Source: a virus. From it: 27,291 nt of DNA. Location of the stretch: positions 1-27,291 of IMG/VR virus record IMGVR_UViG_3300023174_000552. One strand, 5' to 3'. Made by a program: the position numbers and the translations under genes. Below are positions 12,821 through 21,230 of this stretch, one piece after another (the stretch's first letter is position 1; each line of letters starts with the position of its first letter). Below the pieces are notes generated by a model. It did no database searches, was not told the DNA's origin, and worked only from the letters and a program-made list of their open reading frames with translations.

Positions 12821-13891
12821 GTGGCTAGCTCAATTACAGGTACTGGCAATCTCGCCGCGTCACCTACCGCCTATTCAGGCACAAATTCGCAGCTAACTCA
12901 GTCAATTCAGCAGATTTGGTCTAAGGAAATTCTTTTCCAGGCCATGCCAATCTTGCGTTTTGAACAGTTTGCTGTCAAGAAGACTGAACTTGGTGTTGCA
13001 CCAGGTCTTCAGATTAACTTCATGCGTTACAACAACCTTGGCTTTGCACAGCCATTGGTTGAAGGTGTTCGTATGACAACCAATGCTTTGACTGCACAAC
13101 AGTTCAGCATCACCGTTTCGGAGCATGGCTACGCGCTTGCTGTTTCGGAACTCCTCCTCAATGCTTCTTTTGATGACGTTATGGCTTCTGCTTCACGTCT
13201 TCTTGGTCGCAACATGGCTATCTACCTTGACCAGATTTCACGCGACACCCTTTACGGTGCCACCTCTGCAATCTACGGTTACGACCGTTCAGGTTCGTCA
13301 GCTGTAAACAACTGGTATGACTACGGTACCAAGGGCACAAGCCGTGCAGCAATGACTGGTAACTTTGGTCTTACAACAGCCACCGTTAAGGACGCTGTAG
13401 AAACCCTTGCAACCAAGAACATCCCACGGTTGGGCGAAACCTACGTTGCTTTCGTTCACCCACACCAGAGCCGCAAGCTCCGCGACAATCCCGAGTTCAT
13501 TGAAGTAACGAAGTACGCCGCTCCAGGTAACTTCATGCTTGGTGAAATCGGCCGTTTGTACGACACCGTATTCATTGAAACCACTCAGGTTCGTAAGACT
13601 CCTGGTGGTGCTGGTACAGGTTACACTGGCGACACTGCTGTATCTACTCCTGTTGTTTCAGCAGGCGGTGGCTACACCACACCTAACACCTTCACTGGTT
13701 CAGGTAATGCAGACCGTTACGATGCTATCTTCATTGGCGACAACGCCTTTGGTCACGCTATCTCACTTCCTGTGGAATTGCGCGACGGTGGTATTCTTGA
13801 CTTCGGTCGTGAGCATGCACTTGCTTGGTACTCAATCTTCGGTCTTGGTCTAATCACTGACCAGGCAATCGTGATTGCAGAAACCAACTAA
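12821..13891 (+). CDS. Major capsid protein, N4-gp56-like
   Basis: The 356-residue product has an HK97-type coat pattern closest to the N4-gp56 family. Features include Asn-Phe-Met-Arg-Tyr-Asn-Asn (66-72), Tyr-Leu-Asp-Gln-Ile-Ser-Arg-Asp-Thr-Leu (135-144), and Phe-Val-His-Pro-His-Gln (211-216) followed by Asp-Asn-Pro-Glu-Phe and Gly-Glu-Ile-Gly-Arg (241-245), which belong to the A domain. It assembles into the icosahedral shell. Residues 258-292 are a Gly/Thr/Ser-rich surface insertion or loop. The start is GTG at 12821 with AGGAG ending five bases upstream. Codon use is strongly biased to C-ending codons for Asn, Asp, Tyr and Phe, unlike most neighbours, consistent with high expression. A strong UUCG terminator follows. 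Confidence 0.93.
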   Translation: MASSITGTGNLAASPTAYSGTNSQLTQSIQQIWSKEILFQAMPILRFEQFAVKKTELGVAPGLQINFMRYNNLGFAQPLVEGVRMTTNALTAQQFSITVSEHGYALAVSELLLNASFDDVMASASRLLGRNMAIYLDQISRDTLYGATSAIYGYDRSGSSAVNNWYDYGTKGTSRAAMTGNFGLTTATVKDAVETLATKNIPRLGETYVAFVHPHQSRKLRDNPEFIEVTKYAAPGNFMLGEIGRLYDTVFIETTQVRKTPGGAGTGYTGDTAVSTPVVSAGGGYTTPNTFTGSGNADRYDAIFIGDNAFGHAISLPVELRDGGILDFGREHALAWYSIFGLGLITDQAIVIAETN

Positions 13892-13903
13892 TCAAGACCC
13901 CTT

Positions 13904-13934
13904 AAGGGGGGCCTTCGGGCCCCCCTTATCTTTT
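13904..13934 (+). terminator. Strong terminator after the capsid gene
   Basis: AAGGGGGGCC (13904-13913) pairs with GGCCCCCCTT (13918-13927) around a TTCG tetraloop, with TTTT at 13931-13934. It limits the highly expressed capsid transcript. Confidence 0.92.
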
Positions 13935-13965
13935 AGCACAGACACTAACAACGGAGAAAACACTC

Positions 13966-14334
13966 ATGGCAACATCAAAGGCAAAGCCTACAGACGCAAC
14001 TGGACGTCAGCGCGAAAAGCTAATCCAGGAAAATGCGGAAGCCGTTCAGGAAGCCGCAACTCAGATGGCTATGGCTACAGCTCAGAAGGCTGAGTCACTT
14101 AGCAACGATATCATTGACGCTACTGTTCCTGGTCGTCAGGAAATTGTTATTGACGAACCTACTATCATTTCTGATGAAGGTAAGACGGTTACTATTCGCG
14201 TAATTGAAGATATTGAGAATATGACTTTTGGCGCTGGGAACTACTTCTCGTTCCGTGCAGGTCAAAAGTATCAGGTTGCTCAGGACCTTGCTCGTCACCT
14301 TGAAGAAAAGGGATACCTAGCTGGAGTCATCTAA
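13966..14334 (+). CDS. Small structural-module protein of unknown function
   Basis: The 122-residue product has a Lys/Ala/Gln-rich helical N-terminal half (residues 1-50) and a beta-type C-terminal half. The latter has Val-Arg-Val-type strands, Phe-Gly-Ala-Gly-Asn-Tyr-Phe-Ser-Phe (about 88-96), and a final helix Leu-Ala-Arg-His-Leu-Glu-Glu-Lys-Gly-Tyr-Leu (108-118). Similar proteins occur downstream of the capsid gene in related phages, in my recollection, but without a named function. ACGGAGAAAA precedes ATG 13966. Terminators on both sides make it its own small unit, at least in part. Possible roles are head completion or head decoration. Confidence 0.65.
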   Translation: MATSKAKPTDATGRQREKLIQENAEAVQEAATQMAMATAQKAESLSNDIIDATVPGRQEIVIDEPTIISDEGKTVTIRVIEDIENMTFGAGNYFSFRAGQKYQVAQDLARHLEEKGYLAGVI

Positions 14335-14346
14335 TTAGGTTTTGAG

Positions 14347-14375
14347 ATGGGGCCTTCGGGCCCCATTTCTGTTTT
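14347..14375 (+). terminator. Intrinsic terminator with UUCG tetraloop
   Basis: ATGGGGCC (14347-14354) pairs with GGCCCCAT (14359-14366) around TTCG, then TTCTGTTTT. It is the same design as the hairpin after the capsid gene. Confidence 0.9.
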
Positions 14376-14434
14376 AGGCTGATTTTTTGCCGTAAATAAG
14401 GCATTATTTATTAGAGCGTACTTAAGGAGTATTC

Positions 14435-15901
14435 GTGGCTGCTATTGCCGATATTTTATCTAGAGTCCGTTTAGAATTAGGGGATAACGCGGCTCAGTTT
14501 ACGTCCACGCTTACTGGTGATGGTGTCACTAAAGATTTTTATGTAAACTATAAGCCTGTAGATTCTTTTGGTGCAGACGGCTTTGCTGTATATGTTGATG
14601 GTGTTCCTAAAGCACAAGGTACAGACATTAGTGCTTCTGCTACAGATTATACGGTTGAAGAAAATCTTGGGGTTATCCATTTTAAAACTGCCCCTGCTCA
14701 ATACTCTACTATTTTGGTGACAGGTACGCATTACCGCTATTTTACTACAGCTGAGCTCACTACCTTTGTTAATACGGCAGTTCTACAGCACACAGACAAC
14801 CGTACAGACCAGTACGGTACTAATGTAACTATCTCTAGCCTTCCTCCCGTAGAAGAGTACCCAGTGGCTCTCCTAGCCTCTATTGAGGCATTGTGGGCGC
14901 TGGCTACCGATGCCGCGTTTGATATTAATATCTCGGCCCCAGATGGTGTGCAAATTCCGCGTAATCAGCGATTTTCTCAGCTATCTACTATTATTGCTGC
15001 TCGTAAAGAGCAGTACCGAGAATTATGCTCGGCACTTAATATTGGTCTATGGCGTATTGAGATGGGTATTTTGCGCCGAGTTTCTCGTACAACTAATCGC
15101 CTTGTTCCAGTATATATGTCGCAAGAAATTGATGACTCTACTGTAGCGGAACGCGTTTACATTGAGAATAATCTTAAGGGACGTAGCCCACTACCAAATC
15201 CAATTGGTGTTTATGATATCGTTCTTACTCAAGGTGATACTTGGAATGTAGAGTTTGACATTTATAATAGTGATGGAACAGCATTTAACTTAACTGGATA
15301 CAATATTCAGGCGCAGATTCGTACCTACCCAGGTTCCCCACTGTTAGTTGCTAGCCCAACAATTACTGTGGTTGATATGGTAACAGGCAAGATTAGTTTA
15401 TCTTTAACCTCTGACCAAACTGATTCTTTCCCACTTAAATCTTTTTGGGATTTACAGATTTCTAGCGTTGATGGAACATTTAACCAAACTTATGTTCGCG
15501 GGCTTGTGTTCGCTAACCGCCAGATAACTGTAGACAACCCAACTCCAACTGTTTACCAACCTTACTTAGGCCCAACGTTTACTGCGGATAACCCTATTAA
15601 AACTGCTACTGTTGGGACGCCATACTCGTATACATTTGTTGCGACTGGTACTAGCCCAACGTATGTAGTCAGCAGTGGGTCTCTACCTACAGGATTAAAA
15701 CTATCTAAGGATGGAACTGGCGTTGACGCTGGACATACTCGTGGTTCCATCTATGGAACTCCTACAGTTGCTGGAACGTATGTGTTTGCTGTCACTTGTA
15801 CTAGCTCTTATGTAGTCACTACCACGACTGATGGCCAAACAACTAGTGAAACTATTTACATGTCTACATCTACGCCTAACTTCACAATTACGGTGAGCTA
15901 A
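14435..15901 (+). CDS. Head-tail connector fused to BppU-like and Ig-like adhesin domains
   Basis: The 488-residue product looks modular. Residues 1-225 are the connector type: an N-terminal helix, a beta hairpin with Phe-Ala-Val-Tyr-Val-Asp-Gly (50-56), then long helices including Ser-Ile-Glu-Ala-Leu-Trp-Ala-Leu (149-156). Residues about 258-368 resemble the BppU-type N-terminal beta domain of phage baseplate/fibre proteins (Leu-Thr-Gln-Gly-Asp-Thr-Trp ... Phe-Asn-Leu-Thr-Gly-Tyr). Residues about 385-487 match a He_PIG-type Ig domain (Val-Gly-Thr-Pro-Tyr-Ser-Tyr-Thr-Phe ... Leu-Pro-Thr-Gly-Leu ... Gly-Thr-Pro-Thr-Val-Ala-Gly-Thr-Tyr). Start GTG 14435 has AAGGAG five bases upstream. The stop overlaps the fibre gene start (TAATG). 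The fusion could display adhesin domains at the neck, or carry whiskers. Confidence 0.7.
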   Translation: MAAIADILSRVRLELGDNAAQFTSTLTGDGVTKDFYVNYKPVDSFGADGFAVYVDGVPKAQGTDISASATDYTVEENLGVIHFKTAPAQYSTILVTGTHYRYFTTAELTTFVNTAVLQHTDNRTDQYGTNVTISSLPPVEEYPVALLASIEALWALATDAAFDINISAPDGVQIPRNQRFSQLSTIIAARKEQYRELCSALNIGLWRIEMGILRRVSRTTNRLVPVYMSQEIDDSTVAERVYIENNLKGRSPLPNPIGVYDIVLTQGDTWNVEFDIYNSDGTAFNLTGYNIQAQIRTYPGSPLLVASPTITVVDMVTGKISLSLTSDQTDSFPLKSFWDLQISSVDGTFNQTYVRGLVFANRQITVDNPTPTVYQPYLGPTFTADNPIKTATVGTPYSYTFVATGTSPTYVVSSGSLPTGLKLSKDGTGVDAGHTRGSIYGTPTVAGTYVFAVTCTSSYVVTTTTDGQTTSETIYMSTSTPNFTITVS

Positions 15902-18879
15902 TGAGCGATAACCCAGTAATTGTAATACCTCCAAGTACGCCTTCAGTAGTTGTAGTACCAGCAAGCACAACATCCGTTACTCCTAGTACTGTAAATGTTA
16001 GTGGTACATCTGTTGGGCCACAAGGACTTGCTGGTGAACCTGGAATTATTTCTTCAGCAACGGCTCCTGCTCCTGGCTCAACTGTGTATTGGGCTGATAC
16101 TAATGAGCCTGGTTATGAAGCGGTTCCTTATGGTGGCTTAACTGGTCAGGTACTTAAGAAAAATACTGATGCTGACTACGATTATTCATGGAGTACTGTA
16201 GGTCAAGGAACTGTTACTTCTATTACCGCAACGTCCCCATTGACTGGGGGGACTATTACGGGAACTGGAACGCTTGGTATTCAAGACGCGTCTACATCTC
16301 AAAAGGGTGCGGTGCAACTAACTGATAGTGTTAATAGCACAGCTACTACAACAGCAGCAACTCCCAATAGTGTAAAGACTGCGTATGACCTAGCAACTAA
16401 CGCTGTTAATGCCGCTTCTACAGCTCAGAGTACGGCTAATGCTAAAGCATCTAAAGGTGAAAACTCAGATATCACTAGCATTACTGGCTTAACAACTCCA
16501 TTAGGAGTACTACAAGGTGGTACGGGAGCAACTAACGGTCCAGATGCATTGTTTTTCTTAGGTGCTGCGCCTTTAATCGGAGCTACATTTACAGGAACTG
16601 TGTCTGCCCCAACAGTTTCTGGCACAACCGCTAGTTTTACAGCTACGGGTACATTTAATCAAGTTATTGCTACTAACATAAACGCTACTAATTTCTATGC
16701 TACTAATTTTGGCACTCCTGGAACACCAGCAACAAGTGTTAACGCATCAACGGTCAACGCCACGACCGTAAATGTTACTACTGTAAACGCTACAAATGCT
16801 AAAGTTACTAGTGCGCCCACTTTAGGTACCGATGTAACAAATAAAACATATGTAGATGGTAAAGTCGTTGCCTACACAGGAACTAACGGCGTAAACATTA
16901 CTGGAACTAGCGTAAGCGCTACTAGTGTTTCCACAGCCCGTGTAACAGTTGCTGGAGGTATTGATTTAGCTACAGTTACTCAAACTAATAGTACTGGCAA
17001 CACCGCGTCTGCTATTGTGCAGGGTGTAGCTGTAGATTCTTATGGGCGTGTTACTGGAGTTACCTCAGGAACTCATACTTTAGCCGCAACTAACGCTACT
17101 GGTATTGTGCAACTTACTGACGCTACAAATAGCACCTCTATTACTACTGCAGCTACACCTAATGCAGTTAAGTCTGCTTATGACCTTGCTAGCACTGCTA
17201 ACTCTGCTGCAGGTAGTGCGCAGTCTACCGCTAACACAGCCATTAGCAATGCGGCTACCGCTCAAGCTACTGCTAATACGGCCTTAAGTAATGCCTCTAC
17301 AGCACAGACTACCGCTGATAGCAAAGCCGCTAAAGGCGCTAACACTGATATTACTAGTCTTGGCGGACTTACTACTGCGCTGAGCGTTGGTCAAGGCGGA
17401 ACAGGTTTAGGTTACCTTGAGGGTGGCGTTTTGTATGGCAATGGCTCAGTTACTTTAGGTGTTACTAATACACCTAGTTCTACTACGCGGGTTTTAATAT
17501 CAAACCCCTCAACGTACGTTCCAATCTATGGAGCAATTGATTTAGCTGATAATGCAGGTATGGTCACAGGCCTACTGAACGTATCTAATGGTGGAACTAA
17601 TGCATCTTCAGCAGCAAACGCATTAACTAACTTAAACGCGGCTTCACTTGTAGCATCCAATGCGTTCACGGTTGGTGGGCACACGATTACTTCCGATGCT
17701 ATTGGTGTTAAGCCTTTAACTTTAAAAGGCTTTGCCGCACAGAACGCCGACCTAATTCAGTACCAATCTTCAACTTCAACTGTCCTTGGTGGTAGTAACG
17801 CCAACGCCCAAATCTTTACAGGCTCAACTGCACCGATTTATAGTACGGTAGGAACGGCCGCCCGAGCAACAGCTACATCTTCGGGAACAACGGCAACAAT
17901 TACAACTAAAGACGGTACAGATACCGCTGTAGCACATAACTTGTCCAGTGGCGATTTAGTTCTGTTATCCGCATTTAGTGTTGCAGGCTATAACTCAACG
18001 ACTCCTTATGTAATTTCTACAACTGGGGCATCTACATTTACAGTTACAACTAGCGGTTCAAATTTGGGGGCTGGTACTGGTGGTACGGTAACTGCTCCTG
18101 CACAGGCTTCCGTTACGGCTCGCAGTGCTGGCACTAAAGGCTTGGTTGTTAAAGCTGCCACTAGTCAAGCAGTAAACATTCAGGAGTGGCAAGATTCTAA
18201 TGGTACGGTAAAGTCTGCTATTGCTCTTGATGGTGGTATAGCAACTGCATATATTGCTAACGCTGCTGGAACTGGTGCTATTCAAATTGGTACAACTCGT
18301 AACGTTCAGTTTGGAAATTCACAATCTTTTGGTGGTGGAGCATTAGTAATTGGTATCAATAATGCCACAACTGTTCCAACTACTAACGCTGTAGGTGGCG
18401 GTATTCTCTATGTAACGGGCGGAGCCTTAACTTACCGTGGCACGTCTGGTTCAGCAAAAACTATCGTAGATGCTTCTGGCCTTCTTGATATTACATCTGT
18501 TACTGGAACATTAGGTTTTAATAATGGTGGAACTAACGCTTCAAGTGCGTCTCTTGCTATAAATAAGTTAGAGAGCAGTGTAGGTATTACCACCGCAACT
18601 ACCTCTACTGATGTTAGTTCACTTGCTGCACCCGTTAAAAATATTGTGTGTAACTCTACTGCAACTATTACTTTAACTTTACAATCTCCTACTGGTGTTG
18701 CTGGTAGGGAGTACCATATTCTTAGCAAGAATACTGGAAACGTTATCTCAGGCACAAACAATGTTCTTACTAGGAGTGGTTCTGTAGCAACTACTGGCAT
18801 TCTTATTAGTGGCACTGCGGGCTCTTGGGCTAGACTTGTTAGTGATGGTACTTACTATCAGGTAATGGCGGGTTCATAA
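15901..18879 (+). CDS. Large tail fibre or adhesin protein
   Basis: The 992-residue Thr/Ala/Ser-rich protein is a fibre. After a Pro/Val-rich N-terminus, residues 39-48 give a short collagen-like Gly-Pro-Gln-Gly-Leu-Ala-Gly-Glu-Pro-Gly. Two large repeats of the fibre type (Val-Gln-Leu-Thr-Asp-x-x-Asn-Ser-Thr ... Ala-Thr-Pro-Asn-x-Val-Lys) lie near residues 134-210 and 402-500, each ending Gly-Gly-Thr-Gly. Near 654-734 there is a His-Asn-Leu-x-x-Gly-Asp-x-Val ... Tyr-Asn ... Thr-Phe-Thr-Val module like those of the 925-residue protein. The C-terminal end (Gly-Ser-Trp-Ala-Arg-Leu-Val ... Val-Met-Ala-Gly-Ser) resembles that of the 660-residue fibre downstream. The likely role is host receptor recognition. 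The start is coupled to the previous gene (TAATG). Confidence 0.85.
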   Translation: MSDNPVIVIPPSTPSVVVVPASTTSVTPSTVNVSGTSVGPQGLAGEPGIISSATAPAPGSTVYWADTNEPGYEAVPYGGLTGQVLKKNTDADYDYSWSTVGQGTVTSITATSPLTGGTITGTGTLGIQDASTSQKGAVQLTDSVNSTATTTAATPNSVKTAYDLATNAVNAASTAQSTANAKASKGENSDITSITGLTTPLGVLQGGTGATNGPDALFFLGAAPLIGATFTGTVSAPTVSGTTASFTATGTFNQVIATNINATNFYATNFGTPGTPATSVNASTVNATTVNVTTVNATNAKVTSAPTLGTDVTNKTYVDGKVVAYTGTNGVNITGTSVSATSVSTARVTVAGGIDLATVTQTNSTGNTASAIVQGVAVDSYGRVTGVTSGTHTLAATNATGIVQLTDATNSTSITTAATPNAVKSAYDLASTANSAAGSAQSTANTAISNAATAQATANTALSNASTAQTTADSKAAKGANTDITSLGGLTTALSVGQGGTGLGYLEGGVLYGNGSVTLGVTNTPSSTTRVLISNPSTYVPIYGAIDLADNAGMVTGLLNVSNGGTNASSAANALTNLNAASLVASNAFTVGGHTITSDAIGVKPLTLKGFAAQNADLIQYQSSTSTVLGGSNANAQIFTGSTAPIYSTVGTAARATATSSGTTATITTKDGTDTAVAHNLSSGDLVLLSAFSVAGYNSTTPYVISTTGASTFTVTTSGSNLGAGTGGTVTAPAQASVTARSAGTKGLVVKAATSQAVNIQEWQDSNGTVKSAIALDGGIATAYIANAAGTGAIQIGTTRNVQFGNSQSFGGGALVIGINNATTVPTTNAVGGGILYVTGGALTYRGTSGSAKTIVDASGLLDITSVTGTLGFNNGGTNASSASLAINKLESSVGITTATTSTDVSSLAAPVKNIVCNSTATITLTLQSPTGVAGREYHILSKNTGNVISGTNNVLTRSGSVATTGILISGTAGSWARLVSDGTYYQVMAGS

Positions 18880-19142
18880 TGACCGTACTAAAATATTGGG
18901 ACGGGTCAGCTTGGGTTCCTGCTGTAGTCGGTAGACCAGGGCCATCAAATAATCTAGCTATAGGCGCAGTTACTAATGGAGCTACTGCTGCTGCAACTAT
19001 AACGGGCTCTTCTCCAAATCAAACTTTAAATTTAGTTCTTCCTCAAGGTATTCAAGGTATATCGTTTGCTAACATTGATGGTGGAGCCCCTAATAGTAAT
19101 TATGGTGGAATAACAAACATAGATTGTGGAGGACCAGTGTAA
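18879..19142 (+). CDS. Small tail-fibre-associated protein
   Basis: The 87-residue product begins Met-Thr-Val-Leu-Lys-Tyr-Trp-Asp-Gly-Ser-Ala-Trp, the usual N-terminus of fibre-segment proteins (Trp-Asp-Gly-Ser-x-Trp). It then has Ile-Gly-x-Val ... Ala-Thr-Ile-Thr-Gly-x-Ser-Pro-Asn-Gln-Thr-Leu-Asn-Leu-Val-Leu-Pro-Gln-Gly, a module that often precedes Gly-Pro-x-Gly stretches in fibres. It ends in Asp-Gly-Gly-Ala ... Tyr-Gly-Gly-Ile. It is much shorter than its neighbours and could be a fibre adaptor or a split fibre segment. Start and stop both overlap neighbours by TAATG. Confidence 0.75.
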   Translation: MTVLKYWDGSAWVPAVVGRPGPSNNLAIGAVTNGATAAATITGSSPNQTLNLVLPQGIQGISFANIDGGAPNSNYGGITNIDCGGPV

Positions 19143-21124
19143 TGGCTGTTCAATTTCAAGTAAGACGTGGAACCGCTACAGAGTGGTCTAATAATAATAT
19201 TATTCTTGCCCTAGGTGAGTTTGGGTTTGATACCACTAATAAAATTTTAAAAATTGGAGACGGAGCGCTTACATTTAGTGCCCTTCCTGACTTAAGGTCT
19301 ACAGGTGTTATACCATCTGGCGGGACCAACGGACAGGGGCTAATTAAAAGCGGTACTGCTCTTGCTTGGGCAGACTATGTGACTTACCCTACTAATGCCG
19401 CAGTTGCTGGTGCGGCTCTTGTTCGTAATTCTACTAACACTGGTAACGTATGGTCTACAGGTGCTGGTTTAGGAACATTAACTGGTTTAGGTTCATCTTC
19501 TCCACTAGCTATTAATGGAACTGTTGGAGGAAGCGCGGCTAATGGTGCGCCCACTGTTAGTTTAGATAACACTGCACTAAACGTACTTATAGCAAGTTTC
19601 AACACTTCTTCTACTGTGTTTGCTACTTCAGCTTCAGCAGTTAATTTTGGACGACTCACCGTGAGTGGGTATGCAACTGATACATCTACAGTAAGCATAA
19701 ATACTGGGGAGGTTCCACGGTATTCTGCAATAGAAAGCACCTCTTATACTGCAAGAACAACTAATATTAGTACAGGTTCACTAGCTGATGGTGGCCCACT
19801 CCCAGATGCTGAACCAGGTGACCCTACATATAATACAACTACTGCTGTTGTAAATATTGGAAATTCAAGTGGAGTATCTTTAAATCATACAACTAATATT
19901 TATGGAAAACTTAAATTGCCTCAATGGGTTTCTGGTGCATTAATCACAGACGCTAATGGTTTAGTAGGTAAGCAGACTGTATCGTCTACTAATGTTACTG
20001 GAGCGATTGTTGCTCGTGACACTAATGGTGATTTTAGTTCTAGGAATATTACGGCAACTGCGGTGACAGCTACTACAGTTACAGCTACTACAGTTACCAC
20101 CACAACGGTTAATGCCACTACTGTTAATGCTACAACTGTAGCCGCTACTACTCTTCAAGGAAACTTAGCTGGCACTTATATTACAGGTACTATTACTGGA
20201 ACTCAAATTGCTAGCGCTACTGTTTCTTCAGGAAATATTGTATCTGGCACTATTACCAATACTCAAATTGCTTCAACTGCAAATATTCAGGACAGTAAGT
20301 TACTTACAATTTCTAGTACTGGTAAAGTAGCTAACTCAGCAACTACAGCAACAAGCGCCAATACTACTAGCGCAATTGTTCTTCGTGATACTTTTGGAAG
20401 TTTTAGTGCCAATAATATTAGTGCAGTTGGCCAATTTAATGGTTCTGGTGCTGGACTATCTAATATCCCTAACGCTTCTTTATCAACGGCTACTAGCGCA
20501 AATGTGGTTAGTTCTGTTGTTTTGCGGGATAATGTTGGAGATTTCTCAGCAGCTATTATTACGGCCTCAAGATTTAATGGTTCTGGACTAGGATTGACTA
20601 GTATTCCAAATTCAGCTACTACAGCAACAAGCGCCAATACTAATAGCGCTATCGTTACAAGAAGTAGTACAGGAGCATTTTCAGCAGGAGCCATCACCGC
20701 CACTCAATTTAACGGTTCTGGAGCAGGTCTTTCAACTAAGTCTGTTCCTGTAGCCTCTTTAAATGTTGCAACTGATACACCTTTTATCAGAACTATTGCT
20801 CCAGGTAACCTTGCAAACCCAACTTATACTACGGTTAAAAACATATTTTTAACGGGCTCTGGAACAGGTACTATTTATCTAAACTTAGACGATATTGCCA
20901 CAGTTGTAGGGGCTGGAGCAGAGGTAAGGGTTGTTAGAACAGACGCTAATTTTACAACAAATGGTGTGGTATCGGCTGATGCTAGTACGCAGGTTATATC
21001 TAATATTATTACTAAGACTGGGGCTGTTACATCCAATATTATTAATACACCTTTAAGTGGTGGCGGTTCCTGGGCTATTTTAGTATATAGTGGCTCTTTT
21101 TGGTACATTATGGCAAGCAGTTAA
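19142..21124 (+). CDS. Tail fibre with Mtd-type N-terminal domain and internal repeats
   Basis: The 660-residue product starts Met-Ala-Val-Gln-Phe-Gln-Val-Arg-Arg-Gly-Thr-Ala and continues with Ala-Leu-Gly-Glu-Phe-Gly-Phe ... Lys-Ile-Gly-Asp-Gly, the pattern of the major tropism determinant N-terminal domain (about residues 1-55) that anchors receptor-binding proteins. The middle has Thr/Val/Ala runs (about 310-340) and three copies of a roughly 45-residue fibre repeat (from about 400 to 533). The C-terminus (Gly-Ser-Trp-Ala-Ile-Leu-Val ... Met-Ala-Ser-Ser) mirrors the tip of the 992-residue fibre. The role is host binding. I chose the ATG at 19142, coupled to the preceding stop by TAATG, over a further upstream in-frame ATG at 19124 inside the preceding gene. 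Confidence 0.85.
   Translation: MAVQFQVRRGTATEWSNNNIILALGEFGFDTTNKILKIGDGALTFSALPDLRSTGVIPSGGTNGQGLIKSGTALAWADYVTYPTNAAVAGAALVRNSTNTGNVWSTGAGLGTLTGLGSSSPLAINGTVGGSAANGAPTVSLDNTALNVLIASFNTSSTVFATSASAVNFGRLTVSGYATDTSTVSINTGEVPRYSAIESTSYTARTTNISTGSLADGGPLPDAEPGDPTYNTTTAVVNIGNSSGVSLNHTTNIYGKLKLPQWVSGALITDANGLVGKQTVSSTNVTGAIVARDTNGDFSSRNITATAVTATTVTATTVTTTTVNATTVNATTVAATTLQGNLAGTYITGTITGTQIASATVSSGNIVSGTITNTQIASTANIQDSKLLTISSTGKVANSATTATSANTTSAIVLRDTFGSFSANNISAVGQFNGSGAGLSNIPNASLSTATSANVVSSVVLRDNVGDFSAAIITASRFNGSGLGLTSIPNSATTATSANTNSAIVTRSSTGAFSAGAITATQFNGSGAGLSTKSVPVASLNVATDTPFIRTIAPGNLANPTYTTVKNIFLTGSGTGTIYLNLDDIATVVGAGAEVRVVRTDANFTTNGVVSADASTQVISNIITKTGAVTSNIINTPLSGGGSWAILVYSGSFWYIMASS
20338..20739 (+). 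repeat. Three tandem copies of a fibre repeat
   Basis: Copies run about 20338-20470, 20471-20608 and 20609-20739. Each encodes Ala-Thr-Ser-Ala-Asn ... Ser-Ala/Val-Ile-Val ... Phe-Ser-Ala ... Phe-Asn-Gly-Ser-Gly-x-Gly-Leu. Copies 1 and 3 share a long identical nucleotide run (CTACAGCAACAAGCGCCAAT at about 20341 and 20616), so duplication is fairly recent. Confidence 0.75.
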
Positions 21125-21134
21125 GGAAAAGATA

Positions 21135-21230
21135 ATGGCATGTAGAACAGGTTGTCCAACTCAGGACTGTGAAGATTACGCGGCTTGCTGCCGTAGCATC
21201 AGCATTGATAAGAGTAGCCTACGCCCATGA
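21135..21230 (+). CDS. Tiny cysteine-rich protein (31 residues)
   Basis: ATG 21135 opens a 31-codon frame. The product has Cys3, Cys7, Cys12, Cys18 and Cys19, giving the spacing C-x3-C-x4-C-x5-CC. This could bind a metal ion or form disulphides. AAGGAAAA (21123-21130) is a suitable ribosome binding site, and its TGA overlaps the ATG of the next gene (ATGA, 21227-21230). The overlap, binding site and Cys pattern support a real gene. Short Met-x-Cys-x-x-Gly-Cys-Pro-Thr-Gln proteins of this sort are familiar from aquatic phage genomes, in my recollection, but have no known role. Confidence 0.6.
   Translation: MACRTGCPTQDCEDYAACCRSISIDKSSLRP

Noticed and set aside
14378-14434. Possible promoter TTGCCG with an AT-rich -10 before the connector gene
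   Set aside because: The -10 hexamer does not match TAnnnT at a proper distance, so support is too weak.
18432-18815. Minus-strand 127-codon frame inside the large fibre gene
   Set aside because: It is a by-product of low-complexity Thr/Ala coding on the plus strand; similar shadows occur across the 925-residue, fibre and sheath genes.
20056-20150. Short ACAGCTACTAC/GTTAATGCTAC-type nucleotide repeats as a possible regulatory repeat
   Set aside because: They encode a Thr/Val/Ala-rich stretch in the fibre and are explained by low-complexity coding.
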